Shown: piece by piece, positions 49,642 through 61,000 of the stretch
How the letters are laid out: each line of letters starts with the position of its first letter
How positions within the stretch are numbered: position 1 is the stretch's first letter
From: Lichenostomus cassidix
Lineage: Eukaryota > Chordata > Aves > Passeriformes > Meliphagidae
Direction: 5' to 3'
Assembly: GCA_008360975.2 (NCBI GenBank)
Contig: CM039182.1
Span: 81,065,405 to 81,129,404 of the forward strand
DNA: 64,000 bases
The notes under the pieces: model-generated
Seen by the model: the letters and a program-made list of their open reading frames with translations, nothing else
Database searches by the model: none
What the model was told of the DNA's origin: nothing
Made by a program: the position numbers and the translations under genes

Positions 49642-49721
49642 AGAAAGAAAACAAAAAAAAAACCAAACAAAAAAACGAAAAAAAAATCAAAACACCACAA
49701 ACAAAAAACCCAACCCGAAAA
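49642..49721. repeat. A-rich low-complexity tract
   Basis: Irregular AAAAC, AAAACC and CAAAAA units over about 80 bases. Confidence 0.8.
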
Positions 49722-50845
49722 TGAATCTAGGAAGTCTTAAAAGACAATAGAAAGTAAACAGCCCTGGCTGGCCAATACCTACATGACTGAGTCTTTTTCA
49801 TGAGAACAGGAATACCTAGGTATCAGACTAGGGGTCAAATTTGGCAAAACAGAAATCCGAACCAGCCCATCACATTCCAACTGAGACATCTCTTCTGAAG
49901 TTCATCAAGTCTTCTGCACTGTGGCACTCATTTTTGCAAACTTTTCCAAGTTTTGGCTCAGCTTACTCCACAGTGGGAAAATCCTTGAAACTTCAGTAAA
50001 ATTATATAAAATGGTAAAAAATTGTTCCTTTTGCAGAACTACTTCCAAACATGTTTTTAAAATCACATCAGGAATTAGTAAACCTTAAAATGGATTAGGT
50101 AAATCATCTTTTATGCTACCTGTCACCAAGATATTTTTGGCAGCATTCATATAAGATTAGTCTGATATATTTTCTCCACTAAAAGGAAAGAACTCTCCAT
50201 ATCAATACACTTCCCACTTACAAATCATACAAATTTATTTTTCATCAGAGAATGTGTCATGGGGGATTGAAAAATTAAATTTAATTCCACTTTTCTCATA
50301 GAAAGGACCAAAAGGTGCTTTAGTATATCCCTTGGTTACTTAAAAATGGTATAATTTTTCATTTTAAGAGGAAATGCTTATTGAAATTAATCTTTAAGTT
50401 ATCAAAGAATAAAATGTTAAAAAAAACAGATAAAATGCTTCAAAAGTTAGGTTTTGGGTTTAGATTTTTAATACATCTCTGAGCAGATGCTTAAAACTAT
50501 GCTGATCCAATGTTTTTTTATCAGATAAACTTATTTCTTAAAAAAAGTCCCAAAGACATGACAGAAAGGAATGTCTTCAGAGAGCTATTTTTACCAAAAT
50601 CACACTTCCTGTGATTTTCAAAAGCACAAAATTCAGGATCATTTACTTGAACCTCAGTTTTATCCTATGAAGATATTAATGCAGAGGTCGATTAATATGA
50701 AAGGGTTTATCAAGATGGTAGTTCAGTGCAATTCTAGTGTTGGAAGAATATTGGGTTGTGTTTGATAATTTGTCAGCTGACAAAGGCGGGAGAAAAAAGT
50801 TATTATGTTTAATTTAGTAAAGCCATTAATTTCTTTAAGCTTGTA

Positions 50846-50925
50846 AAATATAATGGTTATATGTAGTTATATAATATATATACACTTTTATATATAAATA
50901 TATAAAATGTAATTTATTATATTTT
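50846..50925. repeat. AT-rich (TATA/ATAT) low-complexity tract
   Basis: Alternating TA-rich sequence including TATATATACAC and TATATATAAATATATA. Possibly a DNA-unwinding or nucleosome-poor spot, but functionally neutral as far as visible. Confidence 0.75.
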
Positions 50926-51399
50926 TCTTTTCCAAATGGTCCAAATGGTCTATAATAATAACTTTTTCACTACTAACCTGTTTCTAACTACAGCCTTGAC
51001 AAGAATAGTAAGTCACTTATCAGTTTAAATCCAGTCATTCTCTAATATGCCTTCTTTTGAAAGACTGACATTTACTTTGAAGAAACATATTTTTACTGTC
51101 ACAGCAGTTTCCTGCTTGTGATCATGAACTTCCTAAGACAGTGGGAATAGACACTAAAATAGACAAAAAAGACAAAATTCATTATAAAATCCCCCTCATT
51201 ATTTAAAAACCCCTCATTGTTATTCTAATGAATGTGTGAGACCAGCTTTTGTCATTTGTATTTTTCCATGGCAGATTCTTAAACTAAAACATCAGAGGAT
51301 GAACTGGCCTTAGTCAGTAATGCTTGAGAGATTCCTTTTGTAAAATCTTTCAGCTTCCTTTTCTCCCATCCTTTCTCTTTACATCCACTTTCAATCTCA

Positions 51400-51800
51400 T
51401 TCCTCAGAAAAGATTCTATATTGTTTCTGAGACAAGTCTTGAAAATGCCCAAAGATGGAGATTCTACCACAATTCCCCCTGTGACTCTTGGAAGAAATGT
51501 CAATCTGCAACTTGTGGTTTTCATCCCTTACATGGCCTGTCACAACCAAGAAGAGTGTCTCTGCAAGTCCCTTTCAAGCAGTTTTAGGCTGCTGTGAGTT
51601 TATTTACCATTTAACCTCCTGTTTCCCAAACTAAGCAAGCCCAGCTCTGTTAACCGCTCCTCACAACCTGTGTGCTCTGTGCCCTGACTCTGCAGTCCTC
51701 TGCTGGATCCTCTGCAGCTTCCTGACATCCTCTTGACAGAGGTTGCCAAACCCTCTCATTGCAAGCCACTGTGCAGTAGATGACCACCTCAGAAGGTGCT
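51400..51800 (-). mobile_element. Older CR1 LINE 3' region, minus orientation
   Basis: GATGGAGATTCTACCACAAT (51454-51473), CCTGTTTCCCAAACTAAGCA, then AGCCCAGCTCTGTTAACCGC (51638-51657), TCCTCACAACCTGTGTGCTC, GCAGTCCTCTGCTGGATCCT and GCAGCTTCCTGACATCCTCT follow, in order, the complement of the CR1 segment whose sense form reads AGGA...GCTGAGGGAGCTGGGGTTGTT. Divergence and small deletions are substantial, and the terminal tail is not seen. Confidence 0.7.
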
Positions 51801-53600
51801 AAAGAAAACCTTTTAACTGTGCTTGACAACACACGCTCAGTCACTGTTTACTGAAGGAATGAAGCTTTGGGAATTAGGTAGAATCAATTTCAGGACATGG
51901 CAGAGGCAAAATGGAATATATATACAACATACATATTGTATGGGGGAAACACAAAGAAGATAATAGAAAAGGGGTAAAGGACAGTCACAGTCCCTATGAG
52001 AAAAAGGAACAAATGAAGAACAAATAGCTAGGAATTTCTGCAGTGTACCACTGATTAAATCCCAACAAGTTCCTTTCCTGTTGGCAGAATGAAAGCACTG
52101 CTTTTTGAGTTGCCATTTACAACATTTCATTACTGTAGTCACAACAATCTTATTTTCTTCTCCTATATAATTTGCATTAGTAAATGAGATTTTTTTAAAA
52201 GTGTGTCTGTGTGTTTTCTGCCAAAACCTTTTTGCATGACCAGGTAATTGATACTGCAGTGCTGAGTCAGTGCAAACTCACTGCTGCACCGGTAACCCTT
52301 GTTTAATATTCAGTGTGAAAACATCTATGCCTTCATGCTTCTACGTGAGAATCAAAAAAATCACCAACGTCCCATCACTGGGTTTCATTATTCTGCCGTA
52401 CCAGGCTAGGTGTTATTATGATTCTGACATTTGACATTCCCAACAGTCAGTGGGAAGCTTCCCAAAGTCCTGCGTTATGTTGAGAAATGCCTTACGCTGT
52501 TGACATCAAACTTTCCTTGGGAATTGTAGTCTAGATAAAGACAAGCACAGAATGAAAATTGGAGATGGCTAGAAAACCTAATTTCCCAGAAAGTTAAATA
52601 AAGTGGGTAACAAAACCATATCTTAAAAAATTTAGCTGCACATAAATCATAGTACATGAAAGACATTTCTAATGTAGTTCTTTTAAAGTCTCTTTGAAAC
52701 AAAACATTAGCAGAAATCACTTCTGCATATGAAAGGCACATTAAAATGTTTTCACTTGTAAAATTTTATACTAATTATATAGCTATGGAAAAGAGACACT
52801 GTATCATAAAATTGCCTTTCTTGGCTTTTCAAATGTACTTTTACCCAAAAGCTTTTTACTACTTTAACACCTTCAGATTATTCAGCTTTATTATGTTATG
52901 TCAGAAAATTGTGTAATTGTGGTCTGTGCAGCACATACCTGATTCAAACACTGGGAAGATGTGAGTTTCTTTCATTCAAGACTGAAAAAAAAACATTTTC
53001 CTACACGTACATATAAATAATTCAAGTATTAGGATAAAAGAATATTTCTGTGAGAACTTGCATATAATACTGTTATACATACCTATGTTTTATTGTTCTA
53101 AAAATTGTTTGGAGGGGAAAAGGTTGCAAAAGTAATGACAGGAATGGCAGGAAAAACAGAGTAACTGCAAAGAATTTGTTTTTCTAATCAACTCCTAGTG
53201 CTGAGCCAGTTTTATCTGACTATGGCCTGTTTGTTTCCTTTCTATGCAAGGGCTAAAAGAGTATTATATTAACAATTCCTTATCAAAGGCTTGTTTACCT
53301 ATTATGAATACAGAAAAAACACTTAGATTCTACTCAGCTTTGCTGTCACTAACTTTTTCCCAGGTAGGAGAATTGCATGAAAAGCTGGTCAAGCACACAG
53401 ACGCTTAAATTCTAGAAGCTGTGACACTCAAAGACTGTAAAACAGGGGCAGCTAAGCTGTCCTTCCCATGTTGAAATCTTGAACACCATGTTGCCTTTTG
53501 GCCTTGCTCACTAATCTTGAAATTGTGTTTTGACTAGAAATGTGAGGCAGCTTTATACATGCTCCATAGGAAGGATATAGACCCCCTGAGGAGGAGGAGG
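51801..53600. other. Unique sequence, no gene seen
   Basis: No repeat or exon supported. Confidence 0.45.
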
Positions 53601-53803
53601 AAAAAATTAATCACAGAAAGAGTGGCTGGGCATTGGAATTGGCTGCCCAGGGAGCTGGTTGAGTCACTGTCTCTGGAGGTGTTTAAAAAAAGACTTGATG
53701 AGGTACTCTCAGGTAGCTGAGAAGGTAATGTCAGGTCACAGGTTGGACTCAATGATCTCAAAGGTCTTTTCCAACATAGTTTATTCTGTGATTCTGTGAT
53801 TCT
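53601..53803 (+). mobile_element. CR1 LINE 3' end with tail, plus orientation
   Basis: GGGCATTGGAATTGGCTGCC (53628-53647), CAGGGAGCTGGTTGAGTCAC, TGTCTCTGGAGGTGTTTAAA, TGGACTCAATGATCTCAAAG (53744-53763), GTCTTTTCCAACATAGTTTA, then TTCTGTGATTCTGTGATTCT (53783-53802). A canonical, moderately diverged, 5'-truncated copy with two to three terminal octamer repeats. Confidence 0.95.
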
Positions 53804-53999
53804 GACTTGTCCTTTGTAGCAGAGAGCAGTTGGAACAGATGGAGCTCTGACTGGGCACAGATGATGAAGGCTTTCATTGGAATATAAGCAGCAAAGGGAA
53901 AACTGGGGAGTGCTAGGAATGCCCTAGTGTTGAACTGGGAGGAAGCCCTGATGATAAGGAGCAAGGAAAACACTGAGGTACAGAACGTCTTACTCATGT

Positions 54000-54560
54000 T
54001 TTATTATTTTTTGGCTAGAATTGTCCTCAGGAATACCAGGACCCTCCAATCCATGACAAAGTTTGGAGAAGCGTAAATATACCCTCAATAGAGCAGGATC
54101 AATTCAGGAAACATTTGAATGAACTGGACATGCACAAGTCCATGGGACCTCACAGGACACATCCTTGAGTATTAAGGGAGTTGCCATTGTGAGGACACTC
54201 ATTATCATATTTGAAAGGTTGTGGGAATGGGGAAAGTTTCCTGAGCATTGAAAGAAAAGCAGCAGCACTCTTGTCTTCAAGAACAAGAAGGAAGATTAGG
54301 AGAGCTGCAGTCCAATCAGCCTCACTTGTATTTCCTGGGAAGGTGATGCATGAAAATATCCTGGAAGCCATTTCTAACCATATTAAGCAAAAGTCAGTCA
54401 CTGGGATTGGTCAGCATATGTTTGTGAAGCTGAAATGCCTGACCAGCTACTCTTCTGTGCTGAGGTGACTGGCTCAGTGGACAAGGGGAGACCAGTGGAA
54501 GTTCTTTATCTTGATTTCAGCAAGATATTTGACACTATTTCTCATGACACTCATAACAAA
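54000..54560 (+). mobile_element. CR1 LINE reverse transcriptase fragment, plus orientation
   Basis: A degraded internal piece of CR1 ORF2. Recognisable blocks are GGACATGCACAAGTCCATGG (54126-54145), CTTGAGTATTAAGGGAGTTG, CATCCTGGAAGCCATTTCTA and GTCAGCATATGTTTGTGAAG. In the frame from 54435 the peptide includes VLYLDFSKIFDTISHD, the reverse transcriptase motif A with its catalytic Asp (family form YLDFSKAFDTVSH). Earlier segments lie in other frames, so indels have broken the ORF. It stops abruptly after the motif A region, and the sequence beyond 54560 is not CR1. The CR1 tail at 53803 lies upstream, so the two are separate insertions. Confidence 0.85.
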
Positions 54561-55559
54561 TTCTTCCTTTCTCTCCAACGTAATTTCTTCTCATTCTCTC
54601 AAAGATACATATATATTGATGTGCTAAGATTTTATCCACAGTTTGTAGAAATTTGTAGAAATTATTTCCTGTCAAAGTGTTTTTGTCTGTTTTGTTCAGT
54701 TTACCCCTTGCCCTCAAAACTGAATATTCATCTATGAGCATTTTCATACTGGACACTGACAGACACAATAGCCTATGCCTTTATTTTGTCCACAGCTTCT
54801 TTTAGCTTGTGAATTTTAGCTTGTGTTTGCAGTTGCTGTTACACATGCAAGACGCATCAGAAGATCTGAGAATTGGGATGGCATAATAGAGTTGACAGCA
54901 GAAAGATAACCAACAAAACAGATATTTTTCATCAGGCAGTAGAGTACTATGAGCTTGCCAATAAAATCCAAAGTCAGAGCAATGCTGACATATCATACAG
55001 AATTACTGATACTGAAACATCAATAAGGAAGCAATGTTTCAAGAAATACCCCAGATTTTTAAAAGTAATATCTAATATGTGTCTAACATGCTTTTGTCTG
55101 TAAAACAAAAGCTGCATTAATTTTGACAATTAAGGATGTCTTTTGTGTTCAAGCATTACAGATCTTTGTTTTGCATCACAGAAGCTGACTTGTGCTCTGT
55201 CACATCACAGATGTTGTGCTCATATTATGATCCCACATGCCACATTATGCAGATGAATTTGTTACACTTAACACCCTGACTGAACCATACGCATTTCAGA
55301 AAATCTCAGAAGAAATACTTTTTTTAATTTGGAGACTTCTGAAAGTAAGTGACATTATAATCAATGGAGTGAAAAATATAGAGAAAGCATAGAAAAAGTG
55401 GAAAGTTTTAAGAGGCTGGTGCTTTTAAGATAGTAGAAAATAGTCTAGTTCTTGTGACTCCATCTTAAAAGTTGTAAGGAGATCAGTGGAATGGAAAAAC
55501 AAAGTCCTATGTAAACAATTCTCCAAAATAAGTGGGATGTGGATGACCTGGCTTTGTGT
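54561..55559. other. Unclassified sequence, no gene seen
   Basis: A 76-codon + strand open frame (54873-55103) has no recognisable domain or flanking signals and is not called. Confidence 0.4.
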
Positions 55560-55640
55560 TGTCCATGACTCTGCTGCAAGAAATTGGATGAGGTGCTGCC
55601 AGTGGTCCCTTCCAGCCACACAATATCTGTGATTCAATGA
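55560..55640 (+). mobile_element. CR1 LINE 3'-tail fragment, plus orientation
   Basis: GCAAGAAATTGGATGAGGTG (55576-55595), CTGCCAGTGGTCCCTTCCAG and CCACACAATATCTGTGATTC (55616-55635) match the terminal part of CR1 elements. Only the last 60-80 bases are recognisable. Confidence 0.75.
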
Positions 55641-58600
55641 AATATGCCTGATCACTGTAAGTCATCAACACTATCTAGAAAAAATAAAATGAGAAGTGGC
55701 AATGACTGGAAGGAACCAAGGCGGGGAATGGGCTTCAAAATACTTCAAACATTTCTCTCTGTTTTCCTAACTGTTTTCCCATGGCTCAGACTTCCTGTCT
55801 TATTAAATCAAAGAGAAAAATGCCTGCAATTAATGAGTGCTTTACATAACTTCATTACCAAATCCAACAGAAGCAAGGTAATTTTACCTTGATGAACAGA
55901 GCTGTGTATACCCCCTTGCCCAGTTGTTCAGGTTTTGGTGAAAGGAAAGGAAAAAAAATGTAGTTAGATGCATTGTGGTGATTCTGAATAGCAAAGTCTT
56001 AAGCCTTTAACTTCTTGTGTTCCTGCCTTATATTGCAGGATAAAAAACATGAGAAATATAATTTGAACTATAGTATATCTTGAATTGAATTTTCAATAGT
56101 GTCTTGTGACACTCAATAGAGTTTTGTGACAGGTATTAATCAAATTCAGTCCAACAACACAAATTCCTTTTGGAAAACCTGATAACACACAACATACACA
56201 CCAGGGTGATTTTCATTTAAATAAAGTGATGTTTAAAAATATGTTCAACCCTTCCCTTCTGATGGAGACCAGTACTTATTTACTTAAGAAGAACCTAAGC
56301 TGCTGTTGAAAAGCAAATCTGCAGCCATTCAGGAATGTTTGATTCTCCAGAAACCCAGCAAAGGGTAACTGCTAACAGCATAGCCACTTCTAGAACAGCC
56401 TTTATGAAAAGGCATTTCTGTTAGTACTTTCAGCATCCAATCTACCCAACAAAATGCAAATTCTATGGTTTCTGGTCTCCTCTGCCTGCTAGCCATGACA
56501 TCTAAAGGCAAAATTTAAATCAACAGCACTTTTCAAACAAATTATCAATATCATTTTATATTATTCTAGCAGATTAAAAACTGTTACTTCTCATACAAGT
56601 AGTGTAGCTTGCTACCCAGAAACACTACAAGACCTGATCTAGAAAAGAACAACTGTTTAACATGGGATCCAAAGCCTACTGAAGTCAACAAAAGTATCTG
56701 GAAATATTTTACCTATGGGCCTAATTTGCACTATACTGACCTTTTATTTTCTGGCAAATTTTGTATCTGTGATTGTAGACCATACGATTTAGCTTCTAGC
56801 ATGTGCACTAGGTACTAGTGATAATTACATTTGAAAATAGTTCTACAGTGGCTTTTCATACGTACCTTTGGAAGGTAATGTCACAAAAGCACAAAGAGAA
56901 ATATTTAAAGATGTGATCAGGTCTGTAAAATGGAGCTTTTCCTTGCTTTTATCCAGCGTGTACCTCTCCAGGGAATTTGCCAAGGCATGAGTACAAGAAG
57001 CTCAGATGGTAATCTCTGCAAATATTTCTTCTTTCAATAAAACAAAAAAACCCCTTTTCGTGCTGTTAGACTCTGTACTGCTGGGTGTAATAAACAAATC
57101 AGAGAGAAGTTGCACATTTGATCTGTGAGGTATTTTAAGTCAATACAAGCCTCCAAGCAGAGAGGTTAATTTGACAGTTCTAACAGTTAATCAGATACGA
57201 ATTCATTAGCAGAGGTCTGGGTAAGAACCACTACATGATTTCTAGGATGTTCTTGTTTTCATTATCTTTGCAACAGACTGCCACTAATGGGAAGAAAAAA
57301 TAAGTGAGAAGCTGATTCAGAATAAGGAATCTTGAGAGAAATCTGGAACGCCCTTTGAAAGCTAATGGTTACTGGAAATTGTTGACTTGATTGTCCAGTA
57401 TTTCCTGTCTTAAAACTCAGATGTCTTTTGCTCATGGATTTAGAAATCCTGATGAATTCTTAATACATTGCTTTTGTCTATTATGCTAGGGAGCACACTG
57501 ATTTTGCTTAAAACTCTGCTTCCACCCATTATCCTCCACTGGAGCAGTTAATTAGCTGCTTCATTTACAAATGCTTACATTTGGCTTCAAACTGCACTTA
57601 AGGAAGCAATATTTTGTGGGTAGGAATTCAATGTCACTAGAGACTCTCCTTATTTAATCTTTTCTTGATTTGTTTTTCAACTAAATTAGCTGTGAGTAGG
57701 TTGGCATGTACATGTAAGGACGTGAGTGTGTCATGAGACGTTTTCCTGTGTGAGTCTAAGAGCTACTAGCAACTCTACCACGCTAATTTTACCATAGATG
57801 GAGTTAATAACAAATGCAGCATCTGTAAGTCATTAATCTGGAAGAGGAAAACATACATTTCTTGATCATTTGAGAATATCAAAGAAGTAACCTTTTTTTG
57901 GTAGGCAGCATTTCCGAAAGAGCAAAAAGTGGTACAGAATAACGTAACAGATTGACTATTTTGATATGCAGCTTCCTGGTACCTGAACGACTAGGTCACA
58001 AGCTCTGAATTTCAGTTCATGAAGGAACATGGCCACTACTATTTCAGATGAATTCTGGAATTAATGTCTGTACTCACAGTTCCTGTAGGTTGCTCGTTCT
58101 GCAGGGACGGAAGTGATTTCTTTTTTCAAGCTGCTGTGCACAACACTCTCTGGTGCTCTCTGGAGCAGTGGTGCTTGGGAGATGATGTTTCCAGTCCAGC
58201 AGGACAGAGGAAGAGACAAGGTAGCAAATATCTACCTAGCTGGGAGCCTTCTAGAGAACCAAGGACCTCCAGGCTGTGGAGGCGAGGAGAATACATATAT
58301 CATGCCAAGGTGGCAGAAGATGGGTGGGGTCAGGTTTGCACCATTCAATATAGGCTCTGAATTTTCCCTGAGAGAAAACCTGACAGAAAAAGCCATTTGA
58401 ATTCAAAGCTCCTTTCAAAGGTTTTCACTATAGAGAAAAGGACAGCCTGGGCAGCCCAGCCCAAGCAGCCAGCACTGACCAATGGTTCCACCATGCTGAG
58501 GAAATGCAGCCAGCATGGCTGTAGCCTCCTCTGCACCATGAGACAGTGCTCAACAAGCAGATTCCAAGAAACACAATAATGTTGCTGCTTACATCTTCAC

Positions 58601-61000
58601 CTATCTTTCTTCCTTCAAAGAACTGTATCAATGCATCTGGGAATTCAGCACTGCACAGGCATTAATAGCATCCACAGCTCCCATATTTAGTGGGTCTTGC
58701 ATGTGAATTTCCAAGTACTAAATGCAGCTGCAAGTTGATGACCATTTTTACATCACCACAGAGTTAATTCACCTAGAGAAGAAATGCACCTCCCGTGAAG
58801 GCTGTGAAGCAATTACCCAGCAGGCAACTTGCATGCTTGTCTAAACTCTATTGTCTAGGTAAGAGGAAAGCAGCATTTTTGTCTCCCACAGATGCAGCCT
58901 TCAGCCATCATTTCATTTACTGTGGTTAATTTACTGAGAAAAATGTGGTGTTTTATGTTGCTGTCAAAAGTAGCCCTTGTTATTTTTCTGAGTGCTCAGA
59001 CACCAGGGCTCTCTCCCTGATGATTTGTAGTGTTATAGTTCATCAGCAAATGAGACTACTTTTGCCCCTTTTCCCCCAAGCGCTTTTAGCTGTTAAAAAT
59101 AAGGAAAGGACTTAGATGCAAAGGGAAAAATCTACTCCAAAGTTGATTAATGGCATTTATATTTGTCTCACACGTGGTCCAGATACACACACATAGAACA
59201 TTAAATGTCTGGCTGTGAAAATGTTCGTTTACATTTATTCCATTTAGGCAATCCTTCATAGCAGCAGTGTGCCTCTGCTGCGATTGAAATGCCAGGTTTT
59301 AATATAGCAGTATTCATGTGCTGCGTGTGGGGAAGGGGGAATGGGGTGCTTTATCAGATGGTCTCATTTGTATTTGTTTATTATTTCAGTAGTCCTGATG
59401 GGCTGACAATTTTCGGAGTTCTGTTCTGGCGATGAAAAATCTGGAAAGGGCTTGTGGTAACATAGATCCTGAAAAGATTTCACTTTCAAATTTCACAGAC
59501 AAAACTTGTATTCATCAACACCCCCATATGAATGATCAACCTTTAAAGCCCACGGAGGTGGTTTTAAGCTTCAGTCTATTGTAACAACATGTCAGCCAGA
59601 GAGTCATTAGTGAGCAGATAAAAGTGATGCAGTTAGTTAGATTTGAAGGTCTCAGGACTGAAAGGTATGAAATAAAAGTCATAGGTGCTGCAGCTGAAGT
59701 TATCAAAACTAGAATTTGCTGTCATTCAGAAGTACAAGGTGAAAATGGAGAGTGTGATAACATGAAAAATTGGAATGATCGTATCTGTGACAGTCTTTTG
59801 ATCTTCAAAGCGCAATGGGCTTGAATTTTGCTGATGAATCTTGTTAAAATTACTTCATGTCATTCAAACGCTATGCAGCACAATACTGGAGAGGGCTTCA
59901 GGTGATATTGTTATGGAAAATGGAGGCCTGTGAGCCTTCTCATCACCTTTGCATCCAAGGTGACAGAAAAAACAAGCTGCAGCTGATGGGATTTGCACTG
60001 ACAAGTAGGTTTTTGCTCTTTCTCATGATCTTGGTATTTCTTGAGCTTTCAAGAAGCTTTTGGAAATCAGGCTCATGTATCTTTCAGAAATACTGCCTTT
60101 CAGAGAGATTTAACTTATCCAGTTCAGTGAGAAAAACATGAATCCTCCAGTATTAAGTAAATTCTACCACTAGATTTCAAGGACTGTGTTGATTTGCTAC
60201 AGTGATTTGACCTATATCTTCTAATCTTTTCCGTCAAAGTATGACTTTAAACCAGTGCTTAGAGTAAGCAGAGGCACATGAAAACTGGCCCTCCTCCACA
60301 AAAGCTAAAGCAGGGATTTCTGTACATGACATCTGTGATCGTAAAACCTGCCCAGAGCCCTCTAAACCTGCTCTGCTTTGCTGCCTGTTTGTACAGAGCA
60401 AGTCCTGTTGGCCACAGAGGGGAGTGAGGGAAGATGGGCTGACTTCAGTAACCTAAGGAGAGATTCCTGCAGGAGCCCAGCTCATGCAGCAGCACCTGGA
60501 CCCTTTCAGGATCAAGAAAGGGCTATCTGAAATGGGCACACACAAGGCAACACAGGAGTTCTGTCTCAGGCAAAAGGTGGTGTGCTGGAAGGCCAGCTGT
60601 TCCTGCTTTCCTGAGGACTGACTCCTGCAAGAAAGCAAGAAGCATCCTTTGTGTATGACATTCTCACAAAATAGGAAGGAGGGAAATCTGGAATGGTGAA
60701 GGGGAGCCAAAACACCATAGAGCTAGGAGGACTCATGGTAACTGCAACTAAATGCAAGAAATTTTTGTCCAGCAGATCGGAAATACGAGTCACAATGAGT
60801 AAATGCACACAGCTGCTCTATGCTGTCAGCAAAGATTTTGTTTCCAGACAATCTGAATTAGCAGAAGAAATAAGTATTTTTTCAAAAGTCCTGTATCTAA
60901 GTTCAATTATATATATTCTTGATCAATTTATTTCTAATGGGAATTTTGAGAGAGAGGAATTTTCACAATTAAGAGCTTCTCTGAGTTAGAGACCTACCAG
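55641..61000. other. Repeat-poor unique sequence, no gene called
   Basis: Little transposon debris apart from a possible ancient repeat at 56662-56700. The stretches 56,900-57,340, 57,690-57,980 and 58,850-59,600 look like information-rich unique sequence with TAAT homeodomain-type cores and GC-mixed words, the type that often proves conserved. Conservation cannot be judged from one sequence. Several open frames of 60-98 codons (58064-58400, 59624-60141, 60693-60989) have no recognisable domain. Confidence 0.35.
56662..56700. repeat. Possible ancient amniote repeat (GATCCAAAGCC-type)
   Basis: TGGGATCCAAAGCCTACTGA followed by AGTCAACAAAAG resembles the old core GATCCAAAGCCCATTGAAGTCAATGG (shown from memory in parts) found in reptile and bird genomes. 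One end of the pairing partner seen at 27301 fits the same family. Tentative. Confidence 0.35.

Larger units (their letters stand above)
48639..51399. other. AT-rich sequence with simple repeats, no gene seen
   Basis: It contains an A-rich AAAAC-type patch (49642-49721) and an AT dinucleotide-rich patch (50846-50925). Otherwise unique, with no exon or transposon supported. Confidence 0.45.

Noticed and set aside
54435..54737. 100-codon open frame as an active reverse transcriptase gene
   Set aside because: Only the first third is CR1 motif A sequence. The frame leaves the element after the DTISHD motif and upstream RT blocks are in other frames, so it is a dead fragment.
58892..59020. Short open frame starting MQPSAIISF with a hydrophobic stretch, possible signal-peptide exon
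   Set aside because: Ends in a stop within about 43 codons with no donor site before it. Hydrophobic short frames are common in T-rich DNA.
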